A program made the position numbers and the translations under genes. DNA of 64,000 nt from Dichetophora obliterata (taxonomy: Eukaryota > Arthropoda > Insecta > Diptera > Sciomyzidae). Below are positions 10,899 through 28,864 of this stretch, piece after piece (within the stretch, counting starts at the first letter, position 1; every line of letters starts with the position of its first letter). Where the stretch lies: contig OY986436.1 in assembly GCA_963920525.1 (NCBI GenBank), positions 26,983,318 to 27,047,317 of the forward strand, read 5' to 3'. The notes under the pieces were generated by a model. The model made no database searches. It saw only the letters and a program-made list of their open reading frames with translations, and had not been told where the DNA came from.

Positions 10899-11489
10899 AC
10901 TATATTTTGAATTTCTGATGTGAATAAACTCAGTGCAGATTTTTAGTTATAACCTGTTAGATTTACACAAAAGCAGTGCTACCACCACATTACAGAGATG
11001 AAATATTTTTCTTCGAAAAGGTGGCTCGAAAAATTTAATAGAAGGTGTCGGAGAATCCCGTAAAATGGAGAAAATTCCGCCAACTGGCAGCTCTGCATCA
11101 TCAAAATAGGTTTTCATTGCATAGTTTTAGGGAGCTTTACAATTCAGTTAGCTATTTTTCTCCATACATCTACGCTGCAGACTAGAGTGTCCAAAGTAGC
11201 CCGTTCGGCGTTCTGCCTGCCCGCAGCAAGCAGCACGGTCGACAGCATAGGGACATGCACAAAGATAGTGAGAAAGAGGGTAAGAAAACGCGTCATTTAG
11301 ATCGTGAGCGTGAGAGTCGAACTTTACGAAAGTCAGAATTGAGCTCATAGATGTATACAAGGCTACCACATTTTCATTTTAAATATCTACTTTATAAATT
11401 TTAAGCTAAATATCTTATAAAGTTATAAAAATATTTTATAACTGACAGTTAGTGTGTAAAATCAAATTAAGTTTAATAATATAATGATT
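10899..11489. other. no gene recognised
   Basis: Mostly AT-rich. A more GC-balanced patch at 11150-11350 has an open minus-strand frame of 73 codons with no recognisable family. Confidence 0.4.
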
Positions 11490-11556
11490 TTAGATTATTG
11501 GTAGTTAAACGAGCTATAGGTCAGATTTTTTTCTTAATTTATTTAATATAAATTTA

Positions 11557-11601
11557 AATTCCAATATTTCGTTTTTCGTTGAAAAACATCATCAGGGAAA
11601 A
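11557..11601 (-). ncRNA. candidate hammerhead ribozyme of the PLE
   Basis: On the minus strand the order is: helix I 5' strand UUUUCC (11601-11596), core CUGAUGA (11595-11589), one extra U, a 7-bp helix II GUUUUUC/GAAAAAC with an AAC loop (11587-11571), core GAAA (11570-11567), then UAUU and helix I 3' strand GGAAUU (11562-11557). Predicted cleavage follows UAUU. Helix III would be only the palindrome AUAU, as in minimal type I hammerheads that work as dimers. PLEs are known carriers of such ribozymes. The extra U before helix II is atypical, and activity is unproven. Confidence 0.6.
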
Positions 11602-11808
11602 CACTAAAAAATATACAATAATTACAAATTACAATATAATCACATAACATAATATTTAAAATACATGAACTTACAAAAATTAAATAAATATACTGAATTT
11701 ACATTGATTTTTTTAAAAAAACATTTGAGAAACGATATGACAAAAAACATAAGAACATCTAGCATGAATAAACAACACTTGACGACGGACTTTGATGACT
11801 AATTATTG

Positions 11809-12966
11809 TTAGTTTTGTCTTATTATGTTTTGTTTATTTGTTTGCTCTTTATTTATTAGGTGTCTGTAGATGTGAGCGCAATTGTCCGTGTCAGTCTTAA
11901 AATTCAATCTCAATTGTTTAGGGACGTTAATAATGTGTAGCATTTCAAGCATGTATCGTCTCCTATAATTTTTCTCTTGTTGCAGAACTTTTGTTTTGTC
12001 AAAATCAGGAGCGTGTCCAGACTTCGTACAATGGGCTGCTAATGCTGTTTTTTGTTCTAAAGGTTTGTCCAGTGCTTTAAAGTCTGACTTATGTCCTGCT
12101 ATTCTCGTCCGTAATTTAGTTTTTGTTGTTCCAACATATACCTTTTCGCATAAATTGGATCCGTCACCTTTGCACGGAATTTGATATATCAAATTCGATT
12201 TGTCCTGCTTGTCAAGTTTACATTTGGTGTTCGTGTAAAGTGTTTGTAAAGTGTTTGATGTTTTAAAAGCTATTCTAAACTGGTCCTTATTAAAAATGTT
12301 GGACATTTTAAACTTCTCTGAAAAACCGGGAATATATGTCATGCTTTTATAAGTTTTAGGGGGGTCGTTTGTCGTCACTTTTTCGTTTACTGTTCTTTCT
12401 TTATGTTTAACAATTTTTTTAATTAAATATTCCGGAAAGCAGTTTTTCTTTAAAATATCTTTAATTTTAATCGCATTGTCCTTATGGAATTTTTTGTCAC
12501 TTATTTCGAAAACCCGGTTTGTAAAATTTTTAGCTGTATTAATTATTATATTTTTTGGATGCTTTGAGTGAAAATTAATTATTCGTCCTGTTGCCGTTGG
12601 TTTTTGATACCAATTTATTTCTATTTTATTGTTTTTTCTCATAAGTAATGTGTCAAGATAAGGTAGTTTATTGTCAGTTTCCTTTTCTAAAGTGAACTTT
12701 ATTCTCCTATGGTATGAATTTAGTGCGTTTAAAGTGTTTTGGATTTGGTCATATCTAACTATCGCAAAAAGGTCGTCTACATATTTGGTAACTAATTTTG
12801 GTTTCACTGGGAGATCGTCTAAACATTTATCTAAAAGGTCTTCCATTACTACGTCCGCTACTATTGGTGATGCAGGTGATCCCATGGCCGTGCCTCGTAG
12901 TTGTAAATAAATTTTGTTGTCATATTTTAAATATCTAGCGTCTTTTATAGCTCGTTTAACTACCAA
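11809..12966 (-). CDS. Penelope-like RT with GIY-YIG endonuclease, N-terminally truncated
   Basis: Open for about 385 codons with no stop. In order: the RT palm block RGTAMGSPASPIVADVVM (about residues 24-41), the catalytic YVDD (about 62-65), the LPYLDTLL block (about 102), then a linker and a C-terminal GIY-YIG nuclease with LIYQIPC (about 260), KVYVGTTKTKLRTRIAGHKSD (about 276-295) and HCTKSGHAPDF (about 311). These are hallmarks of Penelope-like elements, which use the RT for target-primed copying and the GIY-YIG domain for nicking. The RT fingers are absent and the frame starts at a non-ATG codon at the truncation, so it is probably not expressed as a functional enzyme. The intact frame suggests a fairly recent insertion. 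Confidence 0.85.
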   Translation of the reverse strand: MVVKRAIKDARYLKYDNKIYLQLRGTAMGSPASPIVADVVMEDLLDKCLDDLPVKPKLVTKYVDDLFAIVRYDQIQNTLNALNSYHRRIKFTLEKETDNKLPYLDTLLMRKNNKIEINWYQKPTATGRIINFHSKHPKNIIINTAKNFTNRVFEISDKKFHKDNAIKIKDILKKNCFPEYLIKKIVKHKERTVNEKVTTNDPPKTYKSMTYIPGFSEKFKMSNIFNKDQFRIAFKTSNTLQTLYTNTKCKLDKQDKSNLIYQIPCKGDGSNLCEKVYVGTTKTKLRTRIAGHKSDFKALDKPLEQKTALAAHCTKSGHAPDFDKTKVLQQEKNYRRRYMLEMLHIINVPKQLRLNFKTDTDNCAHIYRHLINKEQTNKQNIIRQN

Positions 12967-12974
12967 TAATCTAA

Positions 12975-18679
<5,705 letters not shown>

Positions 18680-20187
18680 GCTAATTAAAAAAAAAATTTA
18701 GAAAAAGAAAGTTGCTTAAGTTTAAGCATATTAAAAAAACTACGAAATAACAAACGACGTCATCAACTTGGCTCTTAAAAACACAAAAAGAAAACAAAAC
18801 AAAATAAAACACTTCTCTCGAGTAAATTCAAAATAATTATAATCATATGTAGTGAATTATCTAAATATGTATGATTAGAATTAAGACTTACAAAGCCGTT
18901 AGCTTAGAATTGTTTAAAAGTAATTGGCAACAATTTGTTGCTGAGAGCAAGTTGAAGAGCAATCTTCGGGTTAAGTTCGTTTGATAAAGAAACCAAAACA
19001 TTAAAAAAAAACAAAAAGCATTTCGAATAGTAAAAGAACAATATGTATAACTTGTAGCCAAATACTTTTTATATTAAACAAAAAAAAAAAAACAAAACAT
19101 ATTTTAAATTACGCCAACATTAGGTATGAGCAAAGAAAAATGTATTTTCTTTAATTTTTGCGAACATTCAACATTTATTGACTTCATTCAAATGTCATTT
19201 GCTCTAAATACATGCATGTAATAGTTGATAGAAATGTATCAATTTGTTTGAGCGTTGTAAGCAAAGTATTGTTAAAATAATATTTAAAATCAAGCATTTA
19301 CTTTGTTTAACTGCTGCGCCTATTTATTCATCCTAAAGTTTGTTATTTCACAACAGTTTTCTGTGCCTATTTTTTAGCTCACTTCTACTTCAGTAGCTCC
19401 AAAGTGCAAATCCTTATAAATATATTATTTAAGCTAAAAATTGCTAACATACAATTCTGATTGTAGACAAAACATAAGAACACGTATAATTTTAGGCATG
19501 TTAAAATATGGTGCCGAATTTTGAAAAAAGTGCATTTAAACACTGCTTAATAAGTGCCAGAAATGCAGCGCTTGTCTCCCCCCAAAAAGACCCAAATGTA
19601 TGCCTACATTCGCTCCACATAATCCTTTAACGTTTATATAAATTTTATCAGTTAAATATATGAGTAAATTTTAATTGCTCGAGTTGTCTTTTTCGATCTC
19701 TTCCGGATGATCAAACCTTTCTTATTTAAAATATTCCCAATACGCTCTGTTAAATTTTAATAATATTTGAATTAAATTAATTATACAGTTACTCTATTTT
19801 TTGTATATAAACTAAGCCAATTTTTAACATAAACAAATTCACACTACACTATTTATTAGAAGAAATACTTTTCTAAATTTTAATAAAACAAAAGAAAAAT
19901 AAAACAGAAATCAACATGATGGAATGTTATGTTATGTTACATATATATATATATTAATGTTTGTATGTATTTATAAATGTGTATATAACATACATATTTG
20001 CTAAATAAGAAGGTATTTTTAGATATAACAACATAGTTAATAGTATTATAAACAATAAATCTATAAACAAATTATAATAATTAAAATAAACTAAGCTCTC
20101 ATTGTTTTTTATATTTTTAATTAGAGTACTAGATAAATCCCGTTTCGTTTCTGCCACGCCCCTTGTCCAACGAACATAAAAATTTTA
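18680..20187. other. Rab14 3' UTR and flank
   Basis: A-rich downstream region with several possible polyadenylation signals (first AATAAA at 18803-18808, others near 19885-19905). An AT microsatellite lies near 19939-19956. No further gene is seen. Confidence 0.5.
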
Positions 20188-20510
20188 TCAGTGAAACTGC
20201 ATGTGTAAATTGAAGTCGAATACTGAATTCCGAATTATACTGCCTATAACTCCGAAGCTATTCGGTATCGCAAATTTGGGTTGCAAGGCAGGAACGGCAC
20301 GTGTAAATTGTGGTCGAATACCGAACTCTGAGGTTGTCGAACCTATAATTCCAAAGGTATTTGATATCGCAAATTTGGGTTGTATGGGAGGTGTCACGCT
20401 TCCTTGTCCAACGCCCATAAAATTTTGTCATGGGAAACGGCACGTGTAAATTGTGGTGAATTTGGAATTCCAAAGCTATAAGATATCGCATATTCGAGTT
20501 GTATTTGAAA
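20188..20510. repeat. imperfect tandem repeats of about 110 bp
   Basis: Three diverged units share GGCACGTGTAAATTGTGGT, a TATAACTCCGAAG-type phrase, GATATCGCAAATTTGGGTTG and CCTTGTCCAACG. The E-box-like CACGTG recurs in the units. The open frames here on both strands are a by-product of the repeat. Function unknown. Confidence 0.6.
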
Positions 20511-21469
20511 TTAGTCATTCAAAAGTGTTTACATTGAATGACTCATTAGCTAGTTAGTTTTTTCTTTTTTTTGTGAAAGTATCTCATTTTTTGACTACTC
20601 GTTGTTTGTTGTTTTTTTTTTTATTTGTTGTTTGACGTTTTCCTTTGTTTTTAGTGTATTCGGTGTTTTTTACCCATTCTCCATTGAATGCGTTTGTTTT
20701 GTGAAAAGTTTGTACTAAGTTTTAAGAACGTATCCAATTTCATTGATTTTCTTAAAATGATTTGAATTGCAACTGAAAAAGTGTATGGGAAATGAAATGA
20801 TTTCGTTTCTCATTTGGCTGAACGCGCTGAAATGAGTCATTTGACCCAATGTAAACGTAGTATAACTTGTTAGCCGTCATTTTATCTTTGAAATACACTA
20901 CTTTTTAAAACGGCTTAAGGTATTTTTTTACAATCAAAATACAAATGTATGCACTCCTTCTTGGAGTATCGCACGCACTTCTTTAAGTGTGTAAATTGTA
21001 GTATCTTTTTTAGCAACTGTTTTACACTTTTTAAACAATTTTATACACCTCTTTTGGTGTTTTAAACATGCTCCTGAAAGTGTATAAAATACAGCTATTT
21101 TTTAGTTTTTTTTCAGTTTTCAGACAAATTTATACACTACTTTTGTTGATACAAATACCCCTTAAATACTTTTTTGGTGAATTTTTTGGAAAAATTCATA
21201 CACTACTTTTACTGTACCAAATACATTCCTTTTAGCAAATAAAATACACTACTTTCTGGCATACTTAATATATTCTTTATAGTACAAAATACACTTAAAA
21301 AATGCTTTTAGTATTTTTAGTGAATGAAATACACATTATCATAATTTTAATATTTTTAGTGTATAAAAGACACTGAATACTGCTGCTCATGCTTTCCAAA
21401 ATGCTTAATGTATTAAACGCACTCATTCTAGTACAAAAAATAAACAAAATCTTTTAAACGAATTAAAAT

Positions 21470-21650
21470 TTAGACAAAATATCTCCAATAGCGATTCGCT
21501 GGGAAGAGACTCAAACGAATCGCCAAGAGAAGTCCTTAGCAATTCGCGGGAAGAGTCGCACACGAATCGGCAAAAAGGGTTCTTTAGCGATTCGCCGACA
21601 AGTGGTAAACGAATCGCTTTTAGGGTTCCTCAGCTGATTTGTTGCGAAGC
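21470..21650. repeat. GCGATTCGC-type short repeats
   Basis: About three units of 50-60 bp alternate AGCGATTCGC and its inverse ACGAATCG with GGGAAGAG and GTTC/TCC phrases, so each unit can form a small hairpin. It lies in the centre of the foldback element. Confidence 0.6.
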
Positions 21651-21834
21651 TTCTTTGTTGAACGTTACAATTTTTTATAGGGGACTTTCTTTGTCGAACC
21701 GGTCAACAAAAAGATCAACCACCGTAAATCGTGCTGATTGAATATTTTCAGTATGTATGTTTTTCAGTATGCATGTTTTTCAGAATATTTCAATAATGTA
21801 GTATTCAGAATTTTTCAGACCCTGCTCCATATTC

Positions 21835-22190
21835 CAATGATCGATTTTGGAAATTATTAAAAAAGCCATCATCCAATGATCGCCGGAATAAATGAAGGAA
21901 GATTTTGAAGATTTTCCTTGAATCGCGCATTCATCGCTTGGACGATCGAAAAGCGACTCATCTTCCAACGATCCCAGGAATGGGCGAAGGAAGATTTTTA
22001 AGATTTTTCTTGAATCGCGCGCTCATCGCTTGGGGGGCGATCAAAACTGATCGTTCTTCCAACGATCGCCGGAAAGAGCAAAGGAAGATTTTGATAATTT
22101 TCATCGCTTAGGCGATCGCAAAGCGATCCATCTGCCAAAGAACCCTTGGACGAATCGCAAGTGCTTCGCAAAATCAACTTATCTTCCAAT
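21835..22190. repeat. three imperfect tandem units of about 100-130 bp
   Basis: Units share CTTCCAACGATCGCCGGAA, GAAGGAAGATTTT, a TTGAATCGCGC phrase, CTCATCGCTTGG and GCGATC. The start positions are about 21835, 21964 and 22055. The open frames on both strands follow the repeat and carry no protein signature. Confidence 0.65.
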
Positions 22191-24299
22191 CTTCTTTCAA
22201 ATGTTTGCAGGGATTTAAACATGAGACTCTAGAGTCTAGATACTAATATTTTTTTCTTCGCCGCACAGTGGCTACATTTATAAAAAGTGGTTGCGAAAAT
22301 CAATTTTGATTGATGGAAATTCTCAAAACAATTACTCTAAAGTCGCGAATGTAAAATTTTAACTTTTATTGGGAAAAGGGTTCGCTTTGTAGAGCTTGTG
22401 AAAATTGATGGTTTTTTCGAGTTTTTTAATTTTTTTTTATTTTGTTTAGTTAAAGATGAGGTTCAAATTTTTTTGCAGGTTATGAAAGAAGTTAATTTTT
22501 TTTTGCATATATTACATAAGCGGTATTTGTACTATCAACTAACACTAAAAATAAAGTGATTTTTTTAATGTAGTAGGTGACTGTAATTTTCCGAAACACT
22601 ATTTTTTACCCACTTTTCAACTTCGAATGGTCTTTCAAAAAAAAGTTCGGAAAAGTTTAAGTTCCGACAACAAAAACTAAATTTTTTGGACAATTCTAAG
22701 AACAATGCAAAAAACTTAATTGTCGGGAAATGTCGGGAAAATGAGTTATAACGATTTTATCAGGAAAGCTGTAACTTTTTTCATGCTCTTTCAGTTGAAC
22801 TTTCATTGCGCGTGTTCTATTTTTTATGATATAGTTTATAATAACTGAACGGATTGGAATATTTGGATTATTATTTTTATTGTAAACGCACAAATAATAT
22901 AGAAATCAACATTGTAAACTTTTTATTGTTGTGCCAATGTCAATTTGTAGGGTGCCACAAATATTCTAATAAATGAAGTTATACTGAAAATTTCGTTTTT
23001 ATAGATTTTTACTCTTCAGAAAGCATACATTTAAAAATTAGTTGCATAGCGTCCTGTAGTTCTATTTAAATAAAATTTAAAATGTTAGAGCTGTTTTATT
23101 TTTTAGTCTATAGAAAAAATATTGAGATATCTCAATTCGTTTAGAAAATCAAAATATTTGCATTTCCGGTGTTTTTAAAGTTTTGGGACAATTTTTTTCT
23201 TCAGTGTAGAATAGTGTAGAATGAATACCTAAGCATTCCTATGGTCAATTCAAATAAAATTGTGCAGGTAAAGCTGTATTATTTTCCCGTCCATAGCAAA
23301 AATCATAGAGGTATCTCAATTCGTTCAGAAGTTATGATTTTTGCAACGAGAAATGCCAGATGCCACCACTGTGCGCCGCCAAATTACAAAAGGTTTAAGG
23401 CCAAATTACGCGGTTTTACCGCGATCGCTACATTAATTAATTTAAAAACATTAATTTATTTTATGTATTAAAATTATTAAACACATTAAATAAATATATG
23501 TATTAAAATATATGCAAAATCCAGTATTTTTCAACCACATTTTCGAAAAAAGAGCGTGAGAGCGCAGTCGCGATCGCGGCACCGCTGTTATGCTCTTTTT
23601 TCGTAATGCGGCCTAAAAATACTAAATTTTGCAAAATGAAATATTTTGTATGTGTTCCATGTGAAATAAACGCGAGAAAAATTTTTTCCGCTAGTTTCTT
23701 GCGTTACCCTCTACAAATTATGCGCCTTGTTGATTAAATTAAATAAAGAACATTTTTTAATGTATATTTTATGCTATTAATTGATTTTTTTTTATTCACC
23801 AAATATATAGATGGTGTATTTCATAAACTAAAAGGAACGTTTTTATTCAACAAAATTATTTGGATAAATATTTTTTTATACAAGGGGTGTATAATCCAAA
23901 AGGCAGTGTAAAATTTGTCTTAAAAAGTAGTGCATTTTTCACACTTAAATTAATGAGGACATTTCTAGCGATGTAGTGTAACAGTTTGGTGTAATATTTT
24001 GTGTATTGGAAATTTAAAATGCTTTTTAGTGTATTATTTTTCATTTGTTTCCCTTTATTTCATTTCAAATTACTTTCATACAGATATAAAAATGTGTAAG
24101 AATACACCTCATAAATTAGTGTATTGCGCGCTCAAAATGCTTAATGAGTACTGCAAAAAGTAGTGTATAAATTTGTCTTAAAAGTATAAATAGTGCCAAA
24201 AGTAGAGTACAAATTGTAGTGGTTTTAATACTTGAAAAAATCTATTTAAACATACATATGTTATTATTCTACTGTGAATTAAATAGATTCTGGGAAATA

Positions 24300-24690
24300 A
24301 CGCCCAAAATAAAAATTAAATAAAGCCCAACCATTTTCCATACTAATTCGGGAAAAACGAACCTTATTTCATTATGAAAAAGGCCCACAATTTTGGGCTT
24401 TATTTCATTATGAAAAAAGGCCCACAATTTTGGGCTTTATTTCATTGCAATTAGGCTTTACTTCACTTTTCTATTTGGGGATTTTTCTATTTTCTTCAAA
24501 AAAGAAAAATTAAATAAAACCCAGAACTTTGCATGCAAATTCAGTGTTATTAAATTTTTGTAAGCCCAAAATATTTTAGGTCTTATTTCATTTTCGGTTT
24601 GGGCGTTATTTAATTTGTGGGGCTTTATTCCATTTTTTATTTTGGGCGTAACTTCATTTTTGAATGCCCAAAATATTTTGGTATTCTGAT
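24300..24690. repeat. GGGCTTTATTTCATT tandem repeats
   Basis: GGGCTTTATTTCATT recurs with variation, both direct and inverted (AAATAAAGCCC). Two nearly identical adjacent copies of TTTCATTATGAAAAAGGCCC lie at 24367-24440. The same repeat sits inside the MITE at 28042-28862 (about 28380-28570). Confidence 0.65.
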
Positions 24691-25941
24691 CCTGTTTCGT
24701 TTCCCATTTTGGAACTATCAGTGTTGTAAACTGGGTATCACCGCAGTGTCGTTTGACGTTTCTTCTTCCTCTTGGAAGTGCTTTTTGTGATCACTTTTCT
24801 TACTACACGCATCCCAATTTGTGGTTTTACTTCTGCTGTTAAGCATTTTATAAATACTTGGAAACTTTGCTGTTTACTCCTTTATCTTGTAAATATTTTC
24901 AAATGTGTCATCGATAACTAAAAACGTTGCTAGAGTTTACTGTTGATGTGAATGTAGCTGCTTTTTTCTATAGCCAAAACCACCCCCGTAGCGCTAGATG
25001 ACTAAAAACAAACATTCAAAACTTTGTCTAAGAAATGCTGGATTTCACCATTTTTAAGATAGAATTCTAGATACTATTTCATGAGAACAATAAGAGAATT
25101 TTTAAAATAATTAATGATTGTGTGATTTAAAAAACTTCATTTATATTTTGTATTGGCTCTTTCAATTTTTAAATGACAACATATTTGTACAAAAATAACA
25201 AATTTATTATTAAAAATATTTTAACGACAATTTAACTAGGCACAAAAACTTGTTCTGATGATAAACTGCCAACAGCTGGCTATGACGCAGTATTTGGTTT
25301 TTTTCTAGTTGGCTACTTAACATCCGACAATTCTTTTCAAAAATATTGCTTATGAATCATAGAAACAACGTCAGCATATAGAGCCAAAAATTCGGTTAAT
25401 AAAAAGTAGCTCAAAATATATATGAATTCAATCTTATTACATTTGCACACAATTTATTTAATACTTATTTATTTAATAAATGGAATGTCATTAATATTGC
25501 AGTGTTATTATATAATATATTTACATTACTTTTTATAATTAAAACAAAAATACAAAATAATCTCAAAGTCTAGAATTTAAGTGAGGAAGTTGTGATGTTT
25601 ATGCTGCTAATTTTACTAACTGTAAAATATATTGCGTGACATGCATAACATATATACTTTAAATAAGATTTCAAATAATACAAAATGTTTTACTAAAAAG
25701 TAAAAAAAAATAAGCAAGGCTAAAAAGATATTGCAAGGCATTAGTTAATTACGTTATAAAACAAAGGGAACTTGATCAAAGTAAAAAATTATATTTTTGC
25801 CGCTGCGACTTATTATAATAGCTGCACTTTTGTTTGTTCAAAGTATATCTACAATATTCAGTCTGGTGTGAATACTGAAATCACACACACCCAAAACTAA
25901 ATCTAAACTTGCAACATCTTGCATAAAGGTTACTTGCTGGC
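24691..25941. other. GalNAc-transferase 3' flank, no gene
   Basis: AT-rich spacer between repeat DNA and the minus-strand GalNAc-transferase. No protein family and no clear repeat is seen. Confidence 0.5.
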
Positions 25942-27868
25942 TTATGTTACCGCCACGATATCCCATGTGCTGGCCTCATGTTTTGAGCATAAATCCAAGC
26001 TTATTCCTGCGCTAACTATTGCTGCCTCTGCGCGCAGACACGTGCCCGTAGCCATATTATAGATAGGACTGTGTTGTGCTTTAGTGTGTCGCCACTGCTG
26101 ATCACCCAACATTTCATGGCATTTATTTATAAGTGGCAGCGTGCCCTCGGCCTCCAGACAAAGCAGCTTATCCAAAATAATTTCTGATTTTTCAGTTTCG
26201 TACCAGATTTGATTTTTGGTCTTGAGACATGGTTGTAAAGTCAGGGCGCTACGCTTGCGCCAAAAGCCCTTCACTTTAGGTGCCACTACGGAGATGCACA
26301 GCTCTGTACTGGAAAGACGCATCATATAGCTTGAAGTATAGGTGCGTTTGCGCGAATGCCATGGTTGAAAGGGCGGCGCCTGTGCCAAAGATTGTTTGCT
26401 TTTTTCTCCAGGCAAGCGCAGTTCTGGATAAACATTTTTCAAATACCATTCAAAGGAATGACATTGCAAGCTTTTACGTAGCTGCTGGCGTTCTGTTATA
26501 TCGCCATAATCAAAGCTTCTGTGTAGTTTTTCGTGCTGCAGAAAATGCTCCTTATAGTCATCCATCCAGACGTAAGCCAAGCGCAGTGAATTCTTTAACA
26601 TTGTGTTTTTGCCATCTGGGGAGCTGTATGGACGCCGCTTGCGAAATATATGACCGACGCGAGAGCAGGGAAGTATTTTAATGGAGCCGCCACATTGCCA
26701 CACTCTAAATGATATTTCAAGATTCTCGCCACCCCAAATATCCATGCCCATATCATATTCGCCAATGTGTTGGAAATATTGCCGATTCACGGCAAACAGA
26801 CCACCTGCCATTGTGGGCGAACGAAAAGGACCTAAAAGTTAGGGAGAAAGATAGTGAAGTAAGATTAACGCGATAACTTGAAAGATACAAAGCTCAATGC
26901 ACACCTTTGAAATCGCTCTCATTATTGAGCGTTCCATCTGGCAGATTCTCCCACTTGAAGTGGAGACCCCAATTGAAGCCACCGCGCACTAATGGACTAG
27001 GCGTATACTCAAATGTATCCGCATTGATGATATCGATCACAGGCACTGCCAGTGATGCATTCTCGAGCTTCACCTGCTGCAACAGCGGCTCGGCCCACAT
27101 CTTATTTACCTCAATATGACTGTCAAGAAAGATTAATACATCACCGTGTGCCATGCGCGCTCCAGCCACACGTGATCTTATCAAACCTTCTCTCTGTTCA
27201 TTTCGCACATAACGCAGCTGTGCATAGTTTAGATGCGATTGTAACTCTTCCACTAAGTTCTGCTCCAATTCCGGAAAATCACTAAAGTCATCGACCAGTA
27301 TGATTTCCTTAAGCAGCCGCTTCGGTGTACGTTTTAAAATGGTACTTAACGAACGTAGCAACGTCATTTTGTGCTCATTGTAAAAGCACATAATAATTGA
27401 AGCTGTAGGCAGTTTCTCTACTGTATATTCTTCGAGACGGCAGACTTTGTGCCGTGTGTCAGGTATTTCTCGATAGTCGCCAATGTTGTTCGATACCAAA
27501 GCATTAAAAGCATGTCTCTTATAGCCTATGTCACGAGTTTGCTGGTCATCTTCATTTCTAATTATGCCGAATGTATTAAAAATTGACGCTTCAGTCCCGG
27601 AGACATTATCCTCGGCACATTTAGCATTCCGCTCACCATGATATTGACTTATCTTAGATGGTATGGGCAACCAACCTGCTTTAATGATCGAACTTCTTAA
27701 GCTATGCAAGTAAATCAGCAGAACAATGGTCCATATTAATGTTCCTATCACCAGTCCAGCGCTGCAGGTTTTGGGTACTAATGACCACAAATAGGATCTG
27801 TTAAGATATCTACGTAAGAGCATTTCGTTGCAGCTGATAAGTTTAATATCTATTTTAATTTGTTGCAT
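25942..27868 (-). CDS. polypeptide N-acetylgalactosaminyltransferase (GT27), two exons
   Basis: Exons 27868-26905 and 26831-25942 with a 73-bp GT-AG intron (AAAG|GTGTGC ... TTTTAG|GTCC) that restores DFKGPFRSP. The 617-residue type II Golgi protein starts mucin-type O-glycosylation by adding GalNAc to Ser/Thr. Visible: a cytoplasmic tail, a transmembrane anchor (about 36-55), the GT-A domain starting at LPTASIIMCFYNE (about 153), the metal-binding DSH (249-251), PLVRGGFNWGLHF, MAGGLFAVNR (from 329), the WGGEN acceptor motif (354-358) and GHIFRKRRPY, then a C-terminal ricin-type lectin domain (about 480-617) with diverged repeats. ATG at 27868-27866. This could be the counterpart of Drosophila Pgant35A, but other family members are not excluded. 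Confidence 0.92.
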
Positions 27869-28041
27869 AAATTAACTGAAATTGATGTTGCCAATTAGCT
27901 GAAACTCAATGCCAAATACATATCTTAACTTGATTTAATGCAGAAGAGTTTTTGTTTACTAATTAAAAAGTTTTCACGACACATTCACAATGACACTGAA
28001 AGTTAAATTTATACATGGAGTTGAAAGCGCAATGGAAAATA

Positions 28042-28862
28042 CACACTAAAAAATTTCAAAAATAAATTCACACCGGTGAGCGGATATTTACATTTTTTAC
28101 ACCGAACGTTGTTAATTTACACCGCTTTCTCGGTGTAAAAAGACGAACTTATCCGATCATCCGTGTGAAATAAAAAAAGCAAAGAAGAAAAGCAATAATG
28201 AAATCACATTCTCATTGATAAACAAATTAAAAATTGTTCAGATTGTTCAGAAAAATTGTTCAAACAAATTAAAAATTAAAAATTGTTCAGTTTAATTTTA
28301 ATTTCAGTTTAATTTAAGAATTTGTTCAGTTTAATTTTGTAAATCTTGATTAAAGACTTTAATGTAATTTGATACCACAAAATAGACCCCAAAAAAATTA
28401 AATAAGTGTTACTTCATATGAAATAGACTACCAATTTTTGGGGAATATTTCATAAATTTTGGCAAATGTTTAATTTTTTTGTTTAGGCCATATTTCATTA
28501 TAAAATAAAGCCCAATGAAATAAGCCCAAATCAAATTTTATTTGGGGCTTATTTCATTTGACAATTCATAAATTTAATGACAATTTAATAGAAATTGTAA
28601 AAACATCTTTTCGAATATTTCAAAATTACACCGTTCGGTGATAAAAAATTATCATTTTGGGTATTATAAATATACACCTAACAAGGTACAAAACAAACAA
28701 CCTATCTGATATTTACTTTTTTACACCGATCGGTGTGAAAAAAATATGCTCCTTAGGATATTAAATTTTAGCACTTTGACACGGTGTTTTTTAACACTGA
28801 ACGGTGTAGGACTCCCTGGAACACCGATCGGTGCAAAAATTCTATACAAATTTTTAAGTGTG
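28042..28862. mobile_element. 821-bp foldback MITE with TA target duplication
   Basis: Ends CACACTAAAAAATTTC and the inverted AAATTTTTAAGTGTG are flanked by TA at 28040-28041 and 28863-28864. The arms repeat the palindromic motif ACACCGATCGGTGT with variants many times. The middle contains a GGGCTTTATTTCATT-type repeat (28380-28570) also found at 24300-24690. There is no transposase. It lies upstream of the GalNAc-transferase. Confidence 0.75.
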
Positions 28863-28864
28863 TA

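Larger units (their letters stand above)
11490..12974 (-). mobile_element. 5'-truncated Penelope-like element (PLE)
   Basis: A minus-strand retroelement made of the RT-GIY-YIG coding region (12966-11809) and a 3' flank of about 300 bp. The outer ends are a perfect 29-bp inverted repeat (11490-11518 and 12946-12974, containing CTCGTTTAACTACCAATAAT), one arm of which lies inside the RT coding sequence. The N-terminal half of the RT is missing. Inverted terminal copies and 5' truncation are typical of PLE insertions. A candidate hammerhead ribozyme lies in the 3' flank. Confidence 0.85.
20890..24240. repeat. large foldback element with ACACTACTTTT repeats
   Basis: The left arm (about 20890-21440) contains a degenerate motif of about 45-60 bp built around TACACTACTTTT; the right arm (about 23800-24240) contains the same motif inverted. 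The centre holds two other tandem-repeat blocks (21470-21650 and 21835-22190) and AT-rich DNA to 23750. A related shorter element is at 36690-37965. No transposase is visible. The arms are too degenerate to define ends or target duplications. Confidence 0.65.

Noticed and set aside
11148..11369. 73-codon minus-strand frame
   Set aside because: No family resemblance and no start or splice context supporting a gene.
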